A DNA stretch of 64,000 nt from Kitasatospora paranensis. Its GTDB lineage: Bacteria > Actinomycetota > Actinomycetes > Streptomycetales > Streptomycetaceae. The position numbers and the translations under genes were made by a program. The notes beneath the pieces are model-generated. The model worked only from the letters and a program-made list of their open reading frames with translations. It did not search any database and was not told the origin of the DNA. Position 1 is the stretch's first letter; the number at the start of each line of letters is the position of its first letter. This document shows positions 32,410-41,835 of the stretch, one piece after another. Location of the stretch: assembly GCF_039544005.1 (NCBI RefSeq), contig NZ_BAABKV010000001.1, positions 248,001-312,000 on the forward strand, in the 5' to 3' direction.

Positions 32410-32916
32410 GGATCGTTGCGGACCCACGCTTCGTCCACCCCGAGCACGCGCGGCGTCCGGGGCTTTGCCAGGGCAGCCGCAGCAGCATGCGCAGGGCGGT
32501 ATGTCGGGAAACGCGCATGCCCAGGGCCGATAACGCCCGCGCGCCAGCCCGGCCGGCCAGTTCGCGGACCACGGCGCTGACCTGCGAAGACAGCCGGGGT
32601 GTGCGGCGCTGGTAGTGTTCCAGGACGCCGGGGAGCTTTCGCGGAACGTCTGGCGGCAGCCCCGCGTCGGGCAGACCAGGCGCCGGACCTGGACCACCAC
32701 GACGACCCGGCGCGCGTCCGCGGCCACGTCTGCCACGGTCCGCCAGTGGTAGCCGTGCACCCGCTCGGTCTCGACCCCGCAGGTCGGGCACGTGACCGGA
32801 CCGCCCGGCGTCCGGGCACGGACCCGGATCAGCTCCACCTCGTCCGCCACGCTCTCCAGGACCAGCGGCAACAGTCCCGAAAACACCGTGTTCACAAGCT
32901 CATTGGCATCAAGCAC
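32410..32916 (-). pseudogene. ISL3-family transposase, N-terminal fragment
   Basis: Starts MLDANELVNTVFSGLLPLVL, followed by VRARTPGGPVTCPTCGVETE (zinc-finger cysteines), VHGYHWRTVADV and RRLVCPTRGCRQTFRE, the ISL3 N-terminal zinc-finger/HTH region. A frame change near 32640 leads to ALGMRVSRHTALRMLLRLPW and VLGVDEAWVR, where the DDE domain would start. The rest is missing; yceI follows. Confidence 0.8.
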
Positions 32917-32997
32917 AACAGATCGTCACATGATGACGCTCTCCGTCACCACCGAATCAGCGACAGAGCCGATCGTCTGATACCACCCACGGCGGTC

Positions 32998-33085
32998 CCT
33001 TCACCTTCCCCACGGATGGACCAACGAGCTGACAGACCACGAGACATGGCCGCACGAGGGCTTGTGTTAGCTCCTCTTTAGGGCA
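32998..33085. repeat. dispersed repeat copy 2 (partner at 19736-19830)
   Basis: CTTCCCCACGGATGGACCA followed by ACGAGC matches copy 1 with one difference in 19 bases, then diverges with patches of identity up to TTAGCTC. It sits upstream of the ISL3 fragment on the minus strand. Confidence 0.5.
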
Positions 33086-33090
33086 ATCGT

Positions 33091-33126
33091 CGCGGCCGGT
33101 ACCGATCAGAGTCGCTACCGGCCGCG
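33091..33126 (-). terminator. hairpin after the first Gfo/Idh/MocA gene
   Basis: Perfect 11-bp inverted repeat, CGCGGCCGGTA and TACCGGCCGCG, loop 14 bases, 15 bases beyond the minus-strand stop. Confidence 0.65.
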
Positions 33127-33140
33127 GTCGTGCGGAGAGG

Positions 33141-34262
33141 TCAGGTACGGAGGGTGGTCTCGTACGGGTCCCAGTCCTCGGGAAGGGCCTGCGGCGACGG
33201 GGCGCCGATCGCCACCTCGACGGGCGAGCCGGTGTCCACGGCGGCCTCAACCGCCTCCATCACGGCGAGGACGTGCAGAGCCAGTTCGCCGGTCGCCCGG
33301 TGCGGCTCGCCGGAGCGGATCGCACGGGCCATGTCCAGGACGCCAGTGCCGCGCCCCGCCGTGGTGCCGGTGGCCGCGACCTGGCGACCGGGGCCACCAT
33401 CCTCGATCCGCGAAGGCCCGTCGAAGTGGTTGGGGTCGGGCAGGACGAGGGTGGCGTCCGTGCCGGTGACCTCGACGAACCCAAGCCGCAGCTGCGGGGA
33501 CTCGAAGCTGAAGACCGTGGTGGCCGAGCCGCCCTCCGCGAACTCCAGCAGCGCCGAGACGTGAGTCGGCACGGTGACGTCGAACTCGGTACCCGCCCGA
33601 GGGCCGGACCCGATCGTGCGGCGGTCCCGGGAGCGGGAGCCGACGGCGCTGACCCGGCGGACAGGGCCGAAGGCCGCGACCAAGGCTGTCAGGTAGTACG
33701 GGCCCATGTCGAACAGCGGGCCGCCGCCCGCGCGGTAGAGGAACTCGGGGGCGGGGTGCCACGACTCCGGGCCGGGGATCTGCATCAGGCTGAGCGCGGT
33801 CAGCGGCGCACCGATCGTGCCGGAGCTGATCAGGCGCAGCGCACTCTGCAGACCGGCGCCGAGGAAGGTGTCCGGCGCTCCGCCGACCCGCAGGCCCGCG
33901 GCCTCTGCCTCCTTGAGCAGCTCGCGGGCACCGGCCGTGTCTGCTGTCAGTGGCTTCTCGTTCCATACGTGCTTGCCCGCTTCGATGGCGGCCCGGCCGA
34001 CCTCGGCGTGCGCGGCGGGGACCGTCAGGTTGACGACCAGTTCGACGTCCGGGTGGGCGAGCGCCTCCGCGACGCCACCCCAGGCGGGGACGCCGTACGC
34101 CTCGGCCTGGGTGCGGGCGCGCTCCGGGGCGAGGTCGGCGCAGATGAGCACCCGCAGGTCGGGGAAGGCCGTCAGGTTGGTCAGGTACTGGTCGCTGATG
34201 GTGCCGCAGCCGACGACGGCGACGCCCATCGGACCGGTACGGTGCTGGTTCGCGGGGGTCAT
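33141..34262 (-). CDS. Gfo/Idh/MocA-family oxidoreductase A
   Basis: Intact, 373 residues from ATG 34262, overlapping the preceding stop (ATGA). Rossmann fold: MGVAVVGCGTISDQYLTNL (GxGxxx dinucleotide site), VLICADLAPERA, then the family EKP motif in HVWNEKPLTADTAGA. The C-terminal substrate domain has GGGPLFDMGPYYLTALVAAF, with Asp and the tyrosines replacing the more usual D..H pair. NAD(P)-dependent oxidation of a sugar or its derivative is expected. Translationally coupled to a TIM-barrel isomerase, the same pairing as at 47012-49020. Confidence 0.87.
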   Translation of the reverse strand: MTPANQHRTGPMGVAVVGCGTISDQYLTNLTAFPDLRVLICADLAPERARTQAEAYGVPAWGGVAEALAHPDVELVVNLTVPAAHAEVGRAAIEAGKHVWNEKPLTADTAGARELLKEAEAAGLRVGGAPDTFLGAGLQSALRLISSGTIGAPLTALSLMQIPGPESWHPAPEFLYRAGGGPLFDMGPYYLTALVAAFGPVRRVSAVGSRSRDRRTIGSGPRAGTEFDVTVPTHVSALLEFAEGGSATTVFSFESPQLRLGFVEVTGTDATLVLPDPNHFDGPSRIEDGGPGRQVAATGTTAGRGTGVLDMARAIRSGEPHRATGELALHVLAVMEAVEAAVDTGSPVEVAIGAPSPQALPEDWDPYETTLRT

Positions 34263-35011
34263 CGCACGCCCTCCGTGGTGAGGTAGGTGTGGCTCTGCGC
34301 CATGGCGTCGAACACGTCCCCAGCACACTGGTCGAGTTCGACGATGTGCCACTCGGCGGCGGGCGCGGCGGCGAGGACCGCGGGGACAGGCATCCGGCCA
34401 GCGCCGACCGCGGTGTTCGGCTGCTCCCGGTCGACGGTGATCGGGCCGTCCTTGACGTGCAGCAGGCGGACCCGGTCGCCGAGGCGGCCGAGCAGGGCAG
34501 GCACGTCCTGGCCCCCGGCGGCGGCCCAGTAGGTGTCGACCTCCAGGACCGCGGCCGGGTTCAGCAGGTCGGCGAGCACCTCCAGCGCGGGGACGCCGTC
34601 GAGCAGCGTGGACAGCTCGAACTCGTGGTTGTGGTAGCCGACCCGAATGCCGTGCTCGGCGGCGGCCCGGACGGCGGCATTGAGCTCGCCGGCGAGGGCG
34701 GCGACCGCATCGCGGTCGGCGAACCGCTCGGGGGCGGCGTAGGGCAGGATCACGGTGTCGGCGCCGACCACGGGCAGCGCCTTGAGGATCTCGGCCTGCT
34801 GGTCGCCGGTGATCCAGGCGTGCGCGCTGCACGCTCGCAGGCCGAACTCGTCGAGGTCGGCACGCAGTCGGTGCGGGTCGGTGAGCACGTCGTACGGTTC
34901 GACGCCGGAGTAGCCCATGGCGGCGAGCCGGCGCAGGGTGTCGCGCCGGTCGGCGGTCACGGCCTTCTCCAGGCCGTAGAGCTGGACGGCCAGCGGGGTG
35001 GTTGCGGTCAC
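34259..35011 (-). CDS. sugar phosphate isomerase/epimerase-type TIM barrel A
   Basis: Intact, 250 residues, GTG start at 35011. AP-endonuclease-2-like fold: AVQLYGLEKAV, LAAMGYSGVEPYDVL, RACSAHAWITGD, RVGYHNHEFELS (metal ligands His and Glu), AVLEVDTYWAAAGGQDV (metal Asp), VRLLHVKDG (metal His) and EWHIVELDQC (Glu). Metal-dependent isomerisation, dehydration or epimerisation of sugars. Its neighbours on both sides are Gfo/Idh/MocA oxidoreductases. Confidence 0.87.
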   Translation of the reverse strand: MTATTPLAVQLYGLEKAVTADRRDTLRRLAAMGYSGVEPYDVLTDPHRLRADLDEFGLRACSAHAWITGDQQAEILKALPVVGADTVILPYAAPERFADRDAVAALAGELNAAVRAAAEHGIRVGYHNHEFELSTLLDGVPALEVLADLLNPAAVLEVDTYWAAAGGQDVPALLGRLGDRVRLLHVKDGPITVDREQPNTAVGAGRMPVPAVLAAAPAAEWHIVELDQCAGDVFDAMAQSHTYLTTEGVR

Positions 35012-35046
35012 AGTGGTCGGTTCCTCCGGTGCGGTGGCAGGGTGCG

Positions 35047-35084
35047 GCCGTCCCGCCCGTCCGGGGAGGGGCGGGCGGGACGGC
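35047..35084 (-). terminator. hairpin within the oxidoreductase-isomerase gene run
   Basis: Perfect 13-bp inverted repeat, GCCGTCCCGCCCG and CGGGCGGGACGGC, 12-base loop, between the stop of oxidoreductase B (35094) and the start of TIM barrel A. It could reduce expression of the two downstream genes. Confidence 0.6.
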
Positions 35085-35093
35085 GGTGACGGG

Positions 35094-36289
35094 TCAGCGC
35101 GGGGCGTCTCCGTGGTCCGGGACCTCCAGCTGGACTCCCCGGCCAGCGCGGAGCGGTGGGCGACCAGTCCGGGCAGGGTGTAGCGGGCGGCGGTCCAGGC
35201 GTTGACCGGCGGGAGGTCACCGGTGAGGCAGGCGGTGACGAAGTCGTCGGCGAGGAACTGATGGGAGCCCTCGTGCCCGTTGGGCTGCCCGGTGAACTCT
35301 GCGGGCAGCCGGCTCAGGTCGTGCACGGGAGCGAAGCCGCTGACGAAGGCGTCGCGCAGCGACGGGTCGATGTCGGCGAGCGCTTCGTCGTCGAGCCGGG
35401 CGGTGGGGACGGTGCGCATCAGCTCCTCGATGTCCTCGGCCTTCTCGCGGTCCTGCCACAGCGTGGTGGTGGCGAGCTGCTCGAAGCTGCCCTCGGTGCC
35501 GAAGAAGCGGAACCGGGACTCGCGCAGCGGTGACGGGTAGCCGACGCGGCGCATCTCGTTGGTGCGCACCACGCCGCCGTCGGCGGTGCGGAACAGCGCG
35601 GTGGCGTTGGAGAAGTCGTTGCCCCAGCGGCTGACCTCGCGGTCGAAGACCCCGTCGCCGCGGGTGTCGGTGACACCCAGGCAGGAGACGTGGGTGACGT
35701 GGGAGCCGGTGACGGCGAGCACCCCGCCCAGGGCGTGGGTGGGGTAGTACATGGGCGGGAAGCTGGCATCGGCTTTCCACCCGTCGCCGCCGCTGAACTT
35801 GTAGGCGTCGTAGAAGCCCAGGTCCATGTCGTGCACGTAGTCGCCCTCGGCGTAGAAGATCTCGCCGAACGCGCCTTCCTCGCGCCGTTTGCGGCAGTAC
35901 ACGGCGGCCGGGTTGTAGTAGCTGGTCTCACCCATCATGTAGGTGAGCCCGGTGCGGCCGACCGTCTCGACGACGGCGGCTATCTCCTCCTCGGAGACGG
36001 CCATCGGGACGGAGGAGTAGACGTGCTTGCCGGCCTCCAGGGCCTGGACAACGAGCGGGCCGTGGGTCCAGCGCTGGGTGAAGATCGCGACGGCGTCGAC
36101 GTCGGAGGCGAGCATCTCTTCGAAGGACGCGTAGGTGGTGGTGATGCCGTGGCGGGCGGCCTCGCGTTCCAGCCGCTCGGGGACGGCCTCGGTCAGGCGC
36201 ACGTCGTGCACGCCGGGGTGGGCCTGGAAGAGCGGGATGAACGCGCGGGCGAACTGCCCGGCTCCGACGATGCCGATGCTGATGGTCAC
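35094..36289 (-). CDS. Gfo/Idh/MocA-family oxidoreductase B, apparent frameshift at the 3' end
   Basis: About 398 residues. MTISIGIVGAGQFARAFIPL carries the dinucleotide site; HGPLVVQALEAGKHVYSSVP has SVP instead of EKP. MYYPTHALGGVLAVTGSHVT gives the usual His-containing substrate helix. One G is missing near 35137; restoring it ends the protein VQLEVPDHGDAPR at the TGA at 35094. First gene downstream of the sugar-binding protein on the same strand, so it probably handles the imported sugar. Confidence 0.85.
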
Positions 36290-36325
36290 GGGTGCTCCAG
36301 TGGGTGGTGCGGGCGGGGCGGCGGG

Positions 36326-38009
36326 TCAGTTCTTCTTCGCCAGGGCCTTCTCGTACTCGGCCCGCATCTGGTCGCCGCCCTGGCTCTTCCACGCCTTGCG
36401 GGCCTCGGCCAGGGCGCTGATCGGCTTGCGTCCGGTGACGACGGCGACCATCAGGTCGTCGATGAGCTGATTGAGCACCGGGGTCTTGGAGATCGCGGTC
36501 TCGGAGTACAGGTTGACGACCGGGTTGGGCGCACTGACGGGCATCGCGTCGTGCAGGAAGGTCTGGGCGTCCTTGGCGACCTGGGCGGGCTGGCCGGCGA
36601 AGAAGAAGTTCAGCTCGGAGGGCTGGCACATGTAGGCCATGCTGAGTTCGGAGAGCCGGGCGGCGTTCTTGGTGGGGACCGGGGAGCCGTCCTGGGCGTA
36701 GGTGAAGTGGTGGTCGGCGATGCCGTAGTTGACGAAGGTGTACTCGCTGCTGCCGAACGGCGCGGCGAAGTAGTCGCAGACCCGGAGGACTTCGCGGATC
36801 TTGTCCTTGTTGCCGCGCAGCTTGGCGGGGATGCTGTAGTACCCCCAGTAGCCGGTGTCCTGGGCGACGAGCGGCTTGCCGCCGTCGAAGCCGGGCGGGA
36901 GCATCGGCTGGAGGTCGGCGCCGGGGCTGTTGCGCTGGATGACGCCGAGGTCGCCGCCGACGGAGACCATGCCGTTGAAGCCTTCGGCGTGCATGCCGAT
37001 CGAGCCGTTCAGGAAGAGCTGGCGCTGCTGGTCCCAGGGCATGGTGGGGGCGTCGGGGTGGAAGGCGCCGCCGACCCACAGCTTGCGCATGTAGGCGAGC
37101 ATCGCTTCCCACTCGTCAGTCTCGTGGTCCTTGGTGAGGGTGCCGTCTTGGTTGAGGCGCCAGGTGGACGGGACGCGGTGCATCGCGGCGAAGAATCCGC
37201 TGTTGAGGTCGGACAGGCCCCAGGTTTTCACGCCGGCGCCGGCCGGGGAGGACTTGGTGAACGCGGTCAGGAGCGCGTACACCTCGTCGGCGTTGCGCGG
37301 CACGTCCATGCCGAGCTTCTTGCGCCAGTCCTGGCGGTAGAAGGCGACGTTGTTGACCAGCGGGGTCGGGCGGGGCACGCCGAAGATGCCGCCGTCGATG
37401 GAGCTGTTGCGCCACGCCCAGTCGGGCAGCCGGGCCAGGTTCGGGTAGTCGAGGATCGCCGATCCGCCGACGAAGTCGGAGAGTTCGGTGAAGGCGCCCT
37501 GCTTGACGCTGCGGTCGATGGCCGGGGAGAAGTAGTGGTTGACGTTGAACAGGTCAGGCATGTCACCGCTGGCGATGATGGTCTGGGCGCGGTCTCCGAT
37601 GTCGGAGCCGCCGACGAGGGTGGGCTGCCAGGTGAGGTTGAGCCGCTTCTCGAGCTCCTGCCACCAGCGGTTGTCGCCGCGGCCGGGGGCGGGTGTGGTG
37701 GCCAGCTGCATCAGGGCGGTCATGGTGCCGCCGCTGCCGGGTGCCTTGGCCACGGAGGTGAACTGCTCGGCGGCGGACGGGTAGCGGTCGTAGGCGGCGG
37801 GGACGCCGTGGATCGGGTCGCGGTGCTCACCGGGCATCGGGGAGGGGACCGGGCCGGCCTGGGGGTGCGGAAGGCTGCGCCGGGGGTGTGACCGCTGCTG
37901 CCGCTGCCACTGCTTCCGCAGGCGGCGAGGGTGAGTCCGGCGCCGAGGCCGAGCGCGCCGGCGAGCAGGGTGCGACGGGAGGTCAGGGGGAGGTGATCGG
38001 CTGTCTCAT
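36326..38009 (-). CDS. extracellular sugar-binding lipoprotein (CUT1, LplA-type), two apparent frameshifts
   Basis: About 560 residues. ATG 38009 gives MRQPITS; one C missing in a CCCCC run near 37991 separates it from LTSRRTLLAGALGLGAGLTL and lipobox LAAC. Another slip near 37845 precedes the long clean part: ATTPAPGRGDNRWWQELEKR, GDMPDLFNVNHYFSPAIDR, AWRNSSIDGGIFGVPRPTPL, FYRQDWRKKLGMDVP, GYWGYYSIPAKLRG. This is the large solute-binding type paired with LplB/YtcP permeases, often used for pectin- or hemicellulose-derived oligosaccharides. No ATPase gene is nearby, as usual for actinobacterial CUT1 systems that share MsiK. Confidence 0.83.
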
Positions 38010-38114
38010 GACGGGGCCTTTCTGGTGTCCGGGTGAGGGTGGGGTCGGCGCAGGGCTGACCGCGCCGTGGTGTGCGGCGTCGTGGTGGAGAGGGGAGGGG
38101 TAGAGGGCAGGGGC

Positions 38115-39083
38115 TCAGCCCTTGATCGCGCCGACCAGGATGCCCTTGGTGAAGAACCGCTGCACGAAGGGGTACACGATCAGGATCGGCAGGGTGGCGA
38201 CCACGGTGACGGCCATCTGCAGAGTCTGCGGCTGCGGGAGGGGGCGGTTGGGGTTGGGCGCGAGCTGGGTCATCGACTGTCCTTCAAGGACGTACTGCCG
38301 CAGGACCAGCTGGATCGGCCACTTCGTGGTGTCGTTGAGGTAGATCATCGCGCTGAAGAAGTCGCTCCACAGGGCGACGGCGTAGAACAGCGAGACCACG
38401 GCGAGGACTGCTTTGGAGAGCGGCAGCACGATCCGCCAGAGGATCTGCCACTCGCCGGCGCCGTCGATCCTGGCCGAGTCGAGGAGTTCGGCGGGCAGTT
38501 CCATGAAGGCGTTGCGGACGACGACCAGGTTGAAGGCGTTGATCGCACCGGGGATGATCAGTGCCCAGTAGCTGTTGAGCAGGCCGGTCTGCTTGACCAT
38601 CAGGAAGTTCGGTATGATGCCCGCGCTGAACAGCATGGTGCCGAGTACGAGCCACAGTACGAAGCGCGAGCCCGGCACTTCGCGGGTGCGGGTGAGGGAG
38701 TAGGCGGTGAGGACGGTCAGCGCCATGGACAGCGCGGTGCCGACGACGGTGACGAGAATGCTGACCACCAGAGCCCGGGTGACCAGGCCGCCCTCCAGGA
38801 TGGTCCGGTAGGACTGCAGCGACCAGTGCTCGGGCCACAGCAGGAGGCCGTCGCCGGCCAGGTCGTTCTGGGCGCTGAGGCTGACGGCCAGGATGTAGAC
38901 CATCGGGTAGAGGACGGCCAGGCAGATCACCGCGAGGACGAACCCTTTGGCCGCGGTGCCGACCCGGGAGGGGCGCTCGGCCCACACGGGCCGGGCGGAG
39001 GGACGACGGGTCGGGCGCGGCCGGTTGCCGGGAGTCGGGGCCGCCGTGCTGTGGGGCCGCGGCCGGGTGGTGGTGTCGGCCAT
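38115..39083 (-). CDS. CUT1 sugar ABC transporter permease 2 (YtcP/LplC type)
   Basis: Intact, 322 residues from ATG 39083, sharing one base with the preceding stop (TGATG). A Pro/Arg-rich cytoplasmic start precedes helix 1 (GFVLAVICLAVLYPMVYILA). Coupling loop: NAFMELPAELLDSARIDGAG, then EWQILWRIVLPLSKAV; C-terminus VQRFFTKGILVGAIKG is the ytcP/malG-type ending. Together with the following permease and the binding protein it forms a sugar importer. Confidence 0.92.
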   Translation of the reverse strand: MADTTTRPRPHSTAAPTPGNRPRPTRRPSARPVWAERPSRVGTAAKGFVLAVICLAVLYPMVYILAVSLSAQNDLAGDGLLLWPEHWSLQSYRTILEGGLVTRALVVSILVTVVGTALSMALTVLTAYSLTRTREVPGSRFVLWLVLGTMLFSAGIIPNFLMVKQTGLLNSYWALIIPGAINAFNLVVVRNAFMELPAELLDSARIDGAGEWQILWRIVLPLSKAVLAVVSLFYAVALWSDFFSAMIYLNDTTKWPIQLVLRQYVLEGQSMTQLAPNPNRPLPQPQTLQMAVTVVATLPILIVYPFVQRFFTKGILVGAIKG

Positions 39084-40048
39084 CAGAAGGCCCCTTCCGA
39101 TCCGGTCCGCTTGACGAACTTGTTGGCGGCGACCACGAGAGTCGTAGCGATCACGCCCTTGAGCAGGCCCGCCGCGGTGGCGAGGCCCCAGTCCCCGCCC
39201 ACCACGCCGCGGGTGTAGACGAAGGTGTCCAGGACCTGCGCGGTCTCCGCACCGACGGTGTGCTGCTGGAGCAGGATCTGCTCGAAGCCGACGGTCAGGA
39301 CGTTGCCCAGCCGCAGGATCAGCATCAGCACCAGCACGCCACGCATGCCGGGCAGGGTGACGTGCCAGAGCCGGCGCCACGTCCCGGCACCGTCCACCGC
39401 GGCCGACTCGTAGAGCTGAGAGTCGATCCGGGTGATGGCGGCGAGGAAGATGATGGTGTTCCAACCCGTGTCCTTCCAGATCACCTGAGCGGTGATCAAG
39501 GACTTGAACCAGTGCGGATCACTCATGATGGCCACCGACTGGGTGCCGTGGTCGGAGATCAGGTTGGTCAGCAGCCCGTCACCGCCGAGCAGCTGCTGCC
39601 AGATGGCGATGACGATCACCCAGCTGACGAAGTGCGGCAGATAGACCACGGCCTGCACCCAGCGCTTGATCCGCTCACTCATGACGCTGTTCAGCATCAC
39701 GGCCAAGGCGATCGGCGCAGGGAAGGCGAAGACGATCTGGAGGAAGCTCAGCACCACCGTGTTCTTCGCCGCGGTGACCAGCTGGGGGTCGTCGAACATC
39801 ACCGCGAAGTTGTGGAAGCCGACCCACTGGCTGGCGGAGAAGCCGAGGAAGGGCGAGTAGTCCTGGAAGGCGGCGATATTGCCCAGCAGCGGGACGTAGC
39901 AGAACACTACGAAGTACAGCAGGCCAGGCAGCATCATCAGGTACATCGTGCGGGCCCGCCACATGCGGGTGCGCAGCGATCCGGCCGGGCGGGCCTTCGG
40001 CGTGGGGCGGGCGTGGGGGCGTTCCCTCGCGACCTGTTCTACGGACAT
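39083..40048 (-). CDS. CUT1 sugar ABC transporter permease 1 (LplB type)
   Basis: Intact, about 321 residues. GGAAGGAA lies before ATG 40048. Helices include TMYLMMLPGLLYFVVFCYVP, and LLGNIAAFQDYSPFLGF is LplB-typical. Coupling loop: LYESAAVDGAGTWRRLWHVT. It is the first gene of the importer unit (permease 1, permease 2, binding protein, oxidoreductase B, isomerase A, oxidoreductase A) and follows a 378-base control region next to lacI. Confidence 0.92.
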   Translation of the reverse strand: MSVEQVARERPHARPTPKARPAGSLRTRMWRARTMYLMMLPGLLYFVVFCYVPLLGNIAAFQDYSPFLGFSASQWVGFHNFAVMFDDPQLVTAAKNTVVLSFLQIVFAFPAPIALAVMLNSVMSERIKRWVQAVVYLPHFVSWVIVIAIWQQLLGGDGLLTNLISDHGTQSVAIMSDPHWFKSLITAQVIWKDTGWNTIIFLAAITRIDSQLYESAAVDGAGTWRRLWHVTLPGMRGVLVLMLILRLGNVLTVGFEQILLQQHTVGAETAQVLDTFVYTRGVVGGDWGLATAAGLLKGVIATTLVVAANKFVKRTGSEGAF

Positions 40049-40163
40049 CGTCGTTCCTTCCCTGCCTGCGGCGACGGGCGCTGCCGTGCCTTGGCGTGGG
40101 TGCGCAGGACCGTCGCCCGGCGGTGCGGGTGGGGCGGGCCGGGCCCTGCGGCTGGGCGTCGGC

Positions 40164-40344
40164 CCGGTTTCGGCATGGTGACGAAACCGGTCTGCGGGTG
40201 GGTGGGGGCTGTGCGGGCGGCTCGGGAGTCTGGCTCCGTCGACTGTCCGCCGGTCAGGCGGTGATCCCGACCGCAGTGAGGCTCCGCCCCAGCGGCCTTG
40301 CCTGTCAAGGCATCCCACAGAATTTTCGCTTTGTTTCCGAAAAC
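40164..40344. promoter_or_regulatory. inverted repeats upstream of the sugar importer
   Basis: A perfect 9-bp inverted repeat, CCGGTTTCG and CGAAACCGG, separated by nine bases, spans 40164-40190. A near-palindrome GTTTCCGAAAAC lies at 40333-40344 in an AT-rich stretch. Both sit between lacI and the importer, the expected place for a LacI-family operator, and the second resembles the site upstream of lacI. Confidence 0.5.
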
Positions 40345-40426
40345 TAGGGGGCAGATCGGCCCGAATACCGGCTGATCGGGGCACGGAGAGCACGAACGTC
40401 CATGTCGCGCGGGCCGGGGCAACAGG

Positions 40427-41450
40427 TCAGGGGGCGGGCGGCGCGGTGCTCCCCGGACGATCAGGGTGGTCGCCATCTCCATTCGCTGCGGCTCCTGGAG
40501 GGCCCGGTCACGCTGCTGCATGAGGATACGCACGGCCGTATTGGCCATTGCCGCGAGCGGCTGACGCACCGTGGTGAGCGGCGGAGCGGTCCACTGGGTG
40601 AAGGGCACGTCGTCGAAGCCGACCACGCTGAGCCCGCCGGGCACGGTCAGCCCGCGTTCGGCTGCGGCCTTGATGGCGCCCATGGCGAGCACGTCGTCAC
40701 AGGCGAAGACCGCGGTCGGGGGCTCGGGCAGTTCCAGCAGTTCGCTCATCAGGCGGTGGCCGGACTCCTCCTGGAAGAGCCCGGTGCGCACCAGCTCGGG
40801 CCGGATGGGCAAACCGTTGCGGGCCAGCGCCGCGTAGTAGCCGTCGAGGCGGGCCCGGGCGCACCAGTGCTCCGGCGGCCCGCCGAGGCAGGCGATGCGC
40901 CGGTGGCCCAGCTCGACCAGGTGCAGCGTCGCGTCGAGGCCACCCTGCCAGTTGGTCGCCCCCACCATGTGGAACCCGGGCTGCGGCTCGCCGACCGGGT
41001 CGAGCAGGACGCACGGCACGCCCGCTTCGAGCAGTTCGCGCTCGGTGGCCGTCAGCGAGTCGAGGACCACGATCAGGCCGTCGGTCCCGCGGCGCAGCAC
41101 CTGGTCGATCCAGCGCGACTCGGCCGCGCCGCGCAGTTGGCGGGTGGTGATGGCCACGCTGACCTCGTGCTCGGCCGCCGCCTCGACAGCGCCGCGAGCG
41201 AGTTCCGCCGACCAGGAGCTGGACATGTTGTCGATCAGCATGTCGACGATGCCCACCTGGCGTCGCCCGAGCGGCAGTTGGTACCCGTGGCGGACCAGCA
41301 GGCTCTGCACCTTGCTCCTGGTGAGTGCCGAGATGTCCCCCGGCCGTTGAGCACCTTGGAGACGGTCGCCACCGAGACCCCGGCGTCCGCGGCGACGGCC
41401 GCGAGGGTGACGCGTCCGCCCCGGCCGCCGCCGGTCGTGTCCTCTGTCAT
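40427..41450 (-). CDS. LacI-family transcriptional regulator, two apparent frameshifts
   Basis: About 342 residues. HTH at residues 14-36: VTLAAVAADAGVSVATVSKV followed by LNGRG. One G is missing in the GGGGG run near 41340, after which DISALTRSKVQSLLVRHGYQ continues the domain. The periplasmic-binding-like sensor spans QVGIVDMLIDNMSSSWSAEL, GTDGLIVVLDSLTA, VVGFDDVPFTQWTAPPLTTV and RQPLAAMANTAVRIL. A second missing G near 40452 restores the stop at 40427 after VRGSTAPPAP. It probably represses the adjacent sugar importer. Confidence 0.87.
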
Positions 41451-41615
41451 CTGATCCGCAGTTCCTCTCGTGTGGCCGTGCCGGACGCGTCCGCCGCCGG
41501 CGGGGCCGACCTGCGGCCCTGCGGTGGCAGCCAGGGTAGCGAGACACGGTCAGGGACGTCGGTCGGCGGTGCGTGGAGGTTGACCGCTGCAAACGGCGCT
41601 CCTAGACTTCCGGGC

Positions 41616-41640
41616 GGTAAATCTTACCGAAACTTTTCCG
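41616..41640. promoter_or_regulatory. overlapping palindromes upstream of lacI
   Basis: GGTAAatcTTACC (41616-41628) is a perfect 5-bp inverted repeat. It overlaps CCGAAACTTTTCCG (41627-41640), a near-palindrome of the CGAAA..TTTCG kind that LacI-family proteins often bind. Located about 170 bases upstream of lacI and about 200 before the AraC gene. Confidence 0.45.
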
Positions 41641-41835
41641 TGGCGGTCAGGCCGGGACGGCCCTCGGATCCGCCACCATCCGTCGCGTTCTGGCCGCACC
41701 GGGCCCGCTCGGTCGCACAGCCTGGAACCTGGTTCCCGAACACAGCCGCGTGGCCCGGTCACGGGCCCCTGGGAGGTACCGCGTGTTCCCGCCCCCGCAG
41801 CCACCCCTGCCCGCTACGCCGCCGCCGTCCAGGCG

